This document shows, piece by piece, positions 57,729 through 64,000 of a DNA stretch of 64,000 nucleotides. The notes beneath the pieces were generated by a model. It was not told the DNA's origin and made no database searches. It saw nothing but the letters and a program-made list of their open reading frames with translations. Source of the DNA: Monodelphis domestica. Lineage: Eukaryota > Chordata > Mammalia > Didelphimorphia > Didelphidae. The first letter of the stretch is position 1. Each line of letters starts with the position of its first letter. The position numbers and the translations under genes are program-made. The DNA is taken from NCBI RefSeq assembly GCF_027887165.1, contig NC_077232.1, positions 1-64,000 of the forward strand, read 5' to 3'.

Positions 57729-58560
57729 AATAAATCACTTGATTAACATTCTGAGATCATTCTATATGCTTGTATTGTGATTACAGATTCTGACAGGATA
57801 AATGTTCTACTTAAGATAAATTATTTTGTCACAGGTGGTTTAATTTTCTCATTACCTGGTGAAGAGCTTGAGCTTACAATCAAGGAAATTTACTTATTAC
57901 TTTTAGTAAAAAGAAATAATCAATCAGAAATTCTTAAAGACAACTCAACAATCATAGCATTGGGGTTGAGAGATCAGAGAGACATTGAGAACACAGTTCA
58001 AATTAATTATTAGGCTGTTCATTTTTTCAGGGTTAGCAGGGAGTTTCTACCAAGGGGAGTTTCTGGTTAGTGAAATTGAGTCACTGGGGCATGACGAAGC
58101 TTGATGTACTTGTACATTTTGTATGGGCCTTTATGGTTGATTTATATGTTGGCCTTAAGAGGATAAGTTTCTGTGTATGGGGAGTAGGGGAGATTCCAGG
58201 CTTGATGGAAATTATGTACCTAAGTAAAAAAGCTAAGCCATGATGGTCTTTGCGGTTTGGATTTGAGAGTCTCATCTTTTGGTGATGTTTTGGGGAAATA
58301 GAGTGAAAGTATTTTGCTCTTGTATTATTCCTTCTGGGGTTAGAGAGAGAACAAGAAGCATATCAATTCTATTAGTGAGGGATGTAGATAAGAGAAGTCA
58401 TATAGAGGGGAATTTGTCAAGAAATTGTGGCCTGATGACTCCCAGAAGAAAGTCATAGGCAAGTACATTTTGTATATATTCTGGTACAATAGTGAAAATG
58501 AGAGAAGTCATATCTAACAGAGAAAATTCCATGGTGGTTTTATGTAGCTAATTCACCAGG
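57729..58560. other. AT-rich unassigned sequence
   Basis: No gene is supported. Minus-strand sequence at 58081-58275 reads 'GLAFLLRYIISIKPGISP'-type hydrophobic text and may be another retroviral remnant, but I cannot place it. Confidence 0.35.
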
Positions 58561-59300
58561 TGTGTGGGGTGCTCAGGGAGGGGTAGTATCTCTGGTATGG
58601 AGGGCTTGTCGTGCCCTTCTAGGGCAGCTCTCCAGCCTCTGACCCTCACCTGACACCCAGCTCTCACTTGTGGCTCCCAGTAGCTGCTAGCATGCGGCAG
58701 CGGCCACACCCCGGGCAACGGCTTCGACAGGCCAGCCAAACCTTGTGAGGGTAGCCATCGGGTCGTCGACCCCTGGTGAACCAGGGCTTTGCTCACCCAG
58801 CATGTGAAGACTGCTTCGGCAGAACAGACAGAAGAAACCAACAAGAAGGTTCAACGGCTGAGAGGGCGACACAGCAAAGCACTGTGGAGTGCTCAGGGCG
58901 TGTTGGAGCACAAAGGACAACATGGCCATCCAATGCAGCTGAGGAAGTCTCCAGGTGTAACGACTTTTCGTGCCAATGGACCCAGGCTTCCAATGCCGAA
59001 GAGAGTGGGACTGTCTCTGTGCATCGACTCTTCCACTTAAATCTCCTTCACACACAAGTGTTTTTGTGCACAAAAACACCCAAAGACAATCGTCATTCTC
59101 GGTTACCCAGAGACTACTACCAATTCACCAGGTTTTCTGAGAGTACAGAGTCTTTGTATCAAGTTGACTGGGAGATGGGTTTTGTAGCCAACTAGAGTTC
59201 AGCTCACCACTACCACAGCTCACAGTGAAACTATCAGCTCTAGCTGCTTCCACAGATCCCCTGCTGAGATAATGGTTCCAACTGCCCAAGTTAACAGTTG
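58560..59300. other. Unclassified block with several palindromes
   Basis: The block is richer in CpG than its surroundings. It holds a hairpin CCCTGGTGAACCAGGG at 58771-58786, a palindrome GGGTCGTCGACCC at 58760-58772 and a perfect 22-bp inverted repeat at 59058-59079 (left half GTGTTTTTGTG). Overlapping open frames of 83-139 codons occur on both strands without a recognised domain. It could be a dispersed repeat or LINE leader; I cannot name it. Confidence 0.4.
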
Positions 59301-59499
59301 GACCCTTAAAATCAGATTGTTAGGTTCTTTGTCCTATGTAGCTCGCCAAACTATAAAAATAAAAATGGCGAGTTATGTAAAAATCGATGAGAAAACTATA
59401 CCAATACAGGTTCAAAACTGTTCAGATACTTTTGGTAGATGTAATCAAAAGTATCTTCAATGATGAAGTGAAGCTCAAATATGAACTTCCATTCAGGGC

Positions 59500-59808
59500 C
59501 AGGCACAAGGATGCTAAAGAGACTCTTATTATAAAAAAATATATATTTATTGAAATATATAAGGATAAAAAGGATTTCTAATTCTAAGGGATTCTAAATC
59601 CACCCAAATAAACTCCCTAGTTCCACAAGGAAGCCCTTCTCCTGTGTTTTACAGGCTACACTAATCCTCCCTGATCTGACTAACCCAAATTTATACTATT
59701 CTAAATAAAACTACCACTATTATCCTTATAATTCTTAACTTCACCTATAAAATAACCAAGGCTGCTGGTTGAGTCTCAACAAGAATCCAGTTAGGACTCT
59801 GTGTTTTA
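59500..59808 (-). mobile_element. LTR F, opposite strand
   Basis: It is the reverse complement of the element at 38722: on the minus strand it reads 'gattcttgttgagactcaac', later 'taaatttgggttagtcagat', then an AATAAATATATAT signal. Its likely TG start lies at 59808. The other end is approximate. Confidence 0.55.
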
Positions 59809-60383
59809 ACAGACTCAGAATCCAAACCAAAGACCAGATCTTTCTTTGGGCTTCTCAGATATAAACTAATTTATGAAGACAGAAATAGATAGTCAATAGT
59901 GTTTCCCGAGTTGGGAAAGGAAAACACTGAGCTCCTTCAGATCTTTCCCTCAAACAGAGAGAGGCAAAGATGTTCCTCCTCCAGCCCTGAGAGAGAGTCT
60001 TTGAGTGTGTCTCTGCCCACTGTCAGAGAGAGTAATTGACACAGAAATGGGTTGTAACTGTCACATCTGAAATCAACACGCTCTCTCAGCTGGGCTTCAA
60101 ATTCCAGCTCTTTCTCCAGCAGCCACTTTACTTCTTATCCCTAAACAAATAAAAAAAATATTTATTTTCTAATACCATCCTTATAGTCTTGAATTCAGAT
60201 CATCTAAGGTCCTGTTGAGAGAGAGCCAATCAAATATATTTAGGAAAATTAAAAAAGAAAGAAGGAAAGAGAGTCCCCAAGGACATCTTTGTTCCCCATC
60301 AGTCTTTCCCCCTAAGCCCCTGGGAAAATGCCAGTTAACCTCTTCAAAAGAACAGTAGAGATGGCATGGGTGGCATGGGCCCC
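59809..60383. other. Unassigned sequence
   Basis: No gene or named repeat. The first part may be flanking or internal sequence of the LTR F element. Confidence 0.35.
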
Positions 60384-61727
60384 TGACCCCCCCCCCAAAA
60401 CTACAGAGGGAAAGTAACTGTGAGATAAAAGGAGTGTCTGAGAGATACATTTCCTTAGCATCCCCCTCACTTCCTGATAAGCACAGATAGGGACCTTCTG
60501 TCTGCATCTCAGACATGGGCTCATTCCCTGAAATGTGCAGTTTCCCCTCCCTTGTGGTCAGGGGCACCAATGCCTTTCATATCACACCTGTTTCTGTTCC
60601 CTGTCAAATATAAAAACCCCAGAATACCTTCATGAGGCTGACCAGCACCCACCCCTGCCTCCTGGTCATTCAACTTAACAAATGTCTCTCTTTTGAAAGC
60701 TGGCACTCTTGGGGGAGCACCCTCCTGACCCGGGGTTCATCTCCAGCTCTTCCACAACACAGAGCTTCATCAGAGAAGAGGAGGACCCCCTAGAATAGGG
60801 CTGGACGTCTTGACCTACCCTGCCTGTCTTGTTAAGTGTGAAAATTGAATCATTGAAAATAGAAGGAAAGAACTTGAAAAGCAGAGGCATTCAGACAGAG
60901 CATGGAAGTGGCCTCTTCTTAGGCCTGTAGTAAGGGATTTTGCAAGCTGACAACAAGAGATCCTGGAGACCAACATTCCACACAGAACTCTCAAGAGAGC
61001 TAGGAAACTAAACACACAGGCAGTTGCTGGACACAGTTGGTCGACTCTGGAAAGAGGGAGAGTCACTGTTTTCCTCTAGCAGTCAGGAAAGCCCAGAGAG
61101 TTTCTGTTTGATATTTCTGTGGTGGAACCAGACAGCCAGTGATTCCCTCTTCTTTGCCTTTCTTGATATTCTGCCTGTTCCTACCTGCTGCTGCTACAGA
61201 GAAGTGGATTTCAACAATGCTGGTGACTTACTTCTGGGATTACTGCTTGAATCAAAGAGGACTCCTGTGTTGTGAGGTTTCTTTGGTGCTGGCCCTGTTC
61301 CTACCAAAACCCCTAACCTTAGTTACTAATTTAAGAATTTCATTTAGAACAATTATAGTAGGTATAAGCATTTTATTCTCTGTTTGGGTTAAGAATTAGT
61401 CATTCCCTGGGGGCAGCTGGATGGCTCAGTGGATTGAGAGCCAGGCCTAGAGATGGGAGGTCCTGGGTTCAAATCTGACCTCATCCACTTCCTAGCTGTG
61501 TGACCCTGGGCAAGTCACTTGACCCCCATTGCCTAGCCCTTACCACTCTTCTGCTTTGGAGCCAATACACAGTATTGACTCCAAGACAGGGTAAGGGTTT
61601 TTAAAAAAAATTAGTCATTCCCTAATTCCCTTTTTCCCTTTACCCTTTAGATAAATAAACCTGTTATTTTATATATCTATTTAGTTTTGAACCCTTATTT
61701 ATCACTTACTAACCCCTCCCTATTACA
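60384..61727 (+). mobile_element. LTR G, solo, 6-bp TSD, split by a SINE
   Basis: It begins TGACCCCCCCC and ends CTATTACA, flanked by the perfect 6-bp repeat GGCCCC at 60378-60383 and 61728-61733. A TATA-like 'caaatataaaaacc' lies near 60604 and AATAAA near 61652. A 6-bp duplication fits class II (betaretrovirus-like) integration, unlike the 4-bp families elsewhere in this window. No other copy is seen here. Confidence 0.6.
61409..61608 (+). repeat. CORE-SINE, full length, inside LTR G
   Basis: It is flanked by a perfect 15-bp repeat AATTAGTCATTCCCT at 61394-61408 and 61609-61623. A box TGGCTCAGTGG, B box GGTTCAAATCT, core 'gtgtgaccctgggcaagtca' and an A-rich tail are all present. Confidence 0.95.
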
Positions 61728-61733
61728 GGCCCC

Positions 61734-62010
61734 ATGTCCTAATGACATCCTACCTTGACAGCTGGTACTTCCTGATAACAAGCAGACCTGAGTCTCCTGC
61801 CTTGAGATCTCCAATGGCCCTTCCACCCTTTGTCTCCTTTTCTTACATTGTGTTCGACTGTGCCAGTCTCCACAAACACCTGAGTTATCCTGTGCTCTGA
61901 AACCACATACAAGGCCTCCCTGAAGTTCCCTCGGGGAGCCAGGCAAGCGATGGGCTCACTGCTCTGCCCTCCCACATGCCACTCTCCTCAGTAAAACGGG
62001 TTCATACTTG
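61734..62010. other. Unique sequence
   Basis: No gene or clear repeat. Confidence 0.4.
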
Positions 62011-62089
62011 ACTCTTGTCATTCCGTGCCTCAGTATACACAAGTAAAAGTGAGAATGTTGGAAATGTGGTCAAGAGCTCTCCCTGGACA

Positions 62090-63390
62090 GGTACCTGCAT
62101 CACCTCACAACAGCTGCTAAGGGGAGGAGTGTCTGCCTGCCTCATGGCTCTCCCCATCCCAGGCCATCCTCTATTTAGCTGCCAGAGGGATCTCCCTAAA
62201 ATGGAGGTCTGACCGCATCACTTCCCCCAGAGACTCCCTAGTGTAAAGGGGGGAGGGTTTATTTTTAAAGGGTTGGGCTTAATTATTTAAGAGTGTGGTC
62301 ACCAGGAATTTAATTAATTCCAAAGAGATTTTTCTTACAATTTATTTACAAAATGTAGAAAGAGTGAAGCAAGAAATCAGAGAGAGATTAAGGTAAGATA
62401 TATAGCCTGAGCACTAAAGTAATTTATTCCTGGCCCTTCTGGGCAGGGAGAATTAGTTTCAGTCAGCCTCGGCAAAGCCGAGGACCCAGGAAGTGTCTCT
62501 CAAGAGTAGGTCTCTCCAGAGAATAGTTTTTTTCAGAAAAATCCAGTCATTAAGAGTCAGGCTTTCACTCACCATGTGTCAGTCCAGTCGTCAGATTCCT
62601 CTGCCCCTCTTCACCAGCCTCAACTTGAAAGCATGAAGAATTGAATTATCACAGGAAGTAATAGCTCCTTTTAAAGACATTTTCTCTTGTGTCACTTCCT
62701 GTGTCTTCCACTAATTCTCTGTCTACCAATCACAGCTGAAGTCCTGTTCTAGGACTGCCCAGAAGGCAGTTAGTCGATTCTGATTCATTTCCCACCATTG
62801 CACACATGGGTCACAGACCTCCCACTTCATGATTAAGTGGGATATTTGCACTTTGGGTGATTAGATCTAAATGGACAGATCTTCATACTTAACTTAAGTA
62901 CCATGTTTACACTTATGGGGATTAAATCTAAAAATAGGCAAGGGTTACAATTTAATCTTCACAATCAGGAGAGAGGTAAGTATTGTCATTGTTATGATCA
63001 GGGGAGAATTCAATTTAATCTTCACACTAGACAGTGATCCTCCAACCTTTCCAACACAGTTATACCTTAGGCCAAGTCATCATCAGGACAATGCCTTGGA
63101 CTCCTGGTTGTGCCATGTCTGGGCTCTGGGTCTTTTGCTCTGTCTTCCTCCCCAGCTGCTTTCAAGTCCCAAATGAAATCCCATCTTCTCCAGGCAGATC
63201 TATCTCCCCAGGCCCTCTGAATTCCGGCTCCTTCCTTCTGATCCTCAGCTGCTATTTCTTATGTCCAAAGCTCTTGGTTGTTTGGTGTATCCCTCCATTC
63301 CTGTAAGATTGGAAGCTCCTGGAGGGCAGCTCCTTTTGCCTCCTATCGAATCCTTCGGGATTAGCACAGCACCTGGTAGGTACTGAAATA
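62090..63390 (+). repeat. Old LINE 3' end (L2-like), split by LTR C
   Basis: The left part ends 'gaggtctgaccgcatcactt' and the right part holds 'ttcaagtcccaaatgaaatc', 'aagattggaagctcctggag' and 'ttagcacagcacctggtagg' in the order seen in the copy at 14500. LTR C at 62242-63026 sits between them. Confidence 0.6.
62242..63026 (-). mobile_element. Solo LTR, family C
   Basis: The ends are TGTAAAGG and CTTCACA with the perfect repeat CTAG at 62238-62241 and 63027-63030. The right edge contains a second copy of 'caatttaatcttcaca' (62949-62964 and 63011-63026), so about 60 bases at the LTR start are duplicated. Confidence 0.85.
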
Positions 63391-64000
63391 TCAAACTTAG
63401 CACATCTATAACTATTGGGGATAATTGTAGGTTAGAGGGTGGTATTATAGGGCCAGTAATCTGGTTTAGGAAGGGCAGGCAGAGCCAAACCCTGAGCCAA
63501 TAAATACAGACACTGTATACTCACAGGACAGTTTGGTTTAATGACTAAGGGAGAGGTGAAAAGGGTTTGGGATATCCAAACTAAAGAATATAAATAAACC
63601 TCCCACCAAATCTAATTGGTAACTTCAGAGAGGTAGTACCTACTCTGTCTCTACCTAAAAGTCCCAGGGGTTCCTATGGCACAATACACTTCTCTACCCC
63701 AAATTCTCCTCTTGGATGCTCTAGAGGTAGCAGGGCTGGAAGGTGGGCAGGACCAGGGCTCAAAGAGATGGTCTCACTGACAAATGGCTTTTGGTGTCTT
63801 CAGCAGCTCTGTAGGACTCTCTCAGCATCAACAGGATCCACAGGAACAGGCAGTTGGTAAATGGATCACAAGGAAAGCCATGGGAGAGAGAATGAATATC
63901 TAGTTCCCTACCCGCCCCCCAGGAGACTAGACCAAAACTCAGCCTCCTGCTTCCCTGTCTGTCAGAAGAAGCAACTTCTCCAGAATGCTGGAACCTTCCT
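63391..64000. other. Unique sequence at right edge
   Basis: No gene or clear repeat is recognised. Confidence 0.4.

Noticed and set aside
61409-61480. tRNA gene from A and B box matches
   Set aside because: Same reason: this is a SINE head flanked by a perfect 15-bp duplication.

Overview
The window is vertebrate nuclear DNA and almost certainly marsupial. The evidence is the repeat content: tRNA-headed CORE-SINEs with clean target-site duplications (TSDs), L1 copies of a type I associate with marsupials, old MIR, L2-like and CR1/L3-like fossils, and a dense population of gammaretrovirus-like LTR elements. No bacterial features are present. I cannot name the species.

Only one host gene can be supported: an intact two-exon IFITM-family gene on the minus strand (CDS join of 33346-33188 and 32004-31816, 115 residues). 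It sits in the GC-rich, repeat-poor middle of the window (about 29.7-37.2 kb) and has a CpG- and GC-box-rich start and a poly(A) signal. A second CpG-rich block at about 11.8-12.1 kb has no gene attached but carries a CTCF-like motif.

Layout. 0-4.5 kb: a broken provirus (ERV-1, RNase H and integrase) holding three LTRs nested inside one another. 5.1-6.3 kb: a composite (CA)n/polypyrimidine minisatellite. 6.3-17.6 kb: mostly unique sequence with old repeats, one solo LTR and two hAT-type DNA elements with perfect 8-bp TSDs, one of them split by an LTR. 17.6-22.5 kb: one solo LTR split by an L1 and by an opposite-strand LTR. 22.6-29.7 kb: unique sequence, a CR1/L3-like fossil and L1 pieces. 29.7-37.2 kb: the IFITM region. 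37.8-43.6 kb: a long, broken L1 split by two LTRs. 43.6-57.2 kb: a retroviral hub with two plus-strand provirus 3' ends and one minus-strand gag-pol provirus, itself hit by three L1 and three LTR insertions. 57.2-64 kb: SINEs, LTRs, an unclassified palindrome-rich block and old LINE pieces.

The nesting gives a relative chronology: MIR, L2-like and CR1-like pieces are oldest; then the proviruses, hAT elements and long L1; then LTR families C, E and A inside or beside them; then LTR family B inside C and A; and young L1 tails and SINEs with nearly perfect TSDs. Apart from the IFITM gene, nothing here looks like a working protein-coding gene. LTR family letters A to G are my own labels for copies that resemble one another within this window.
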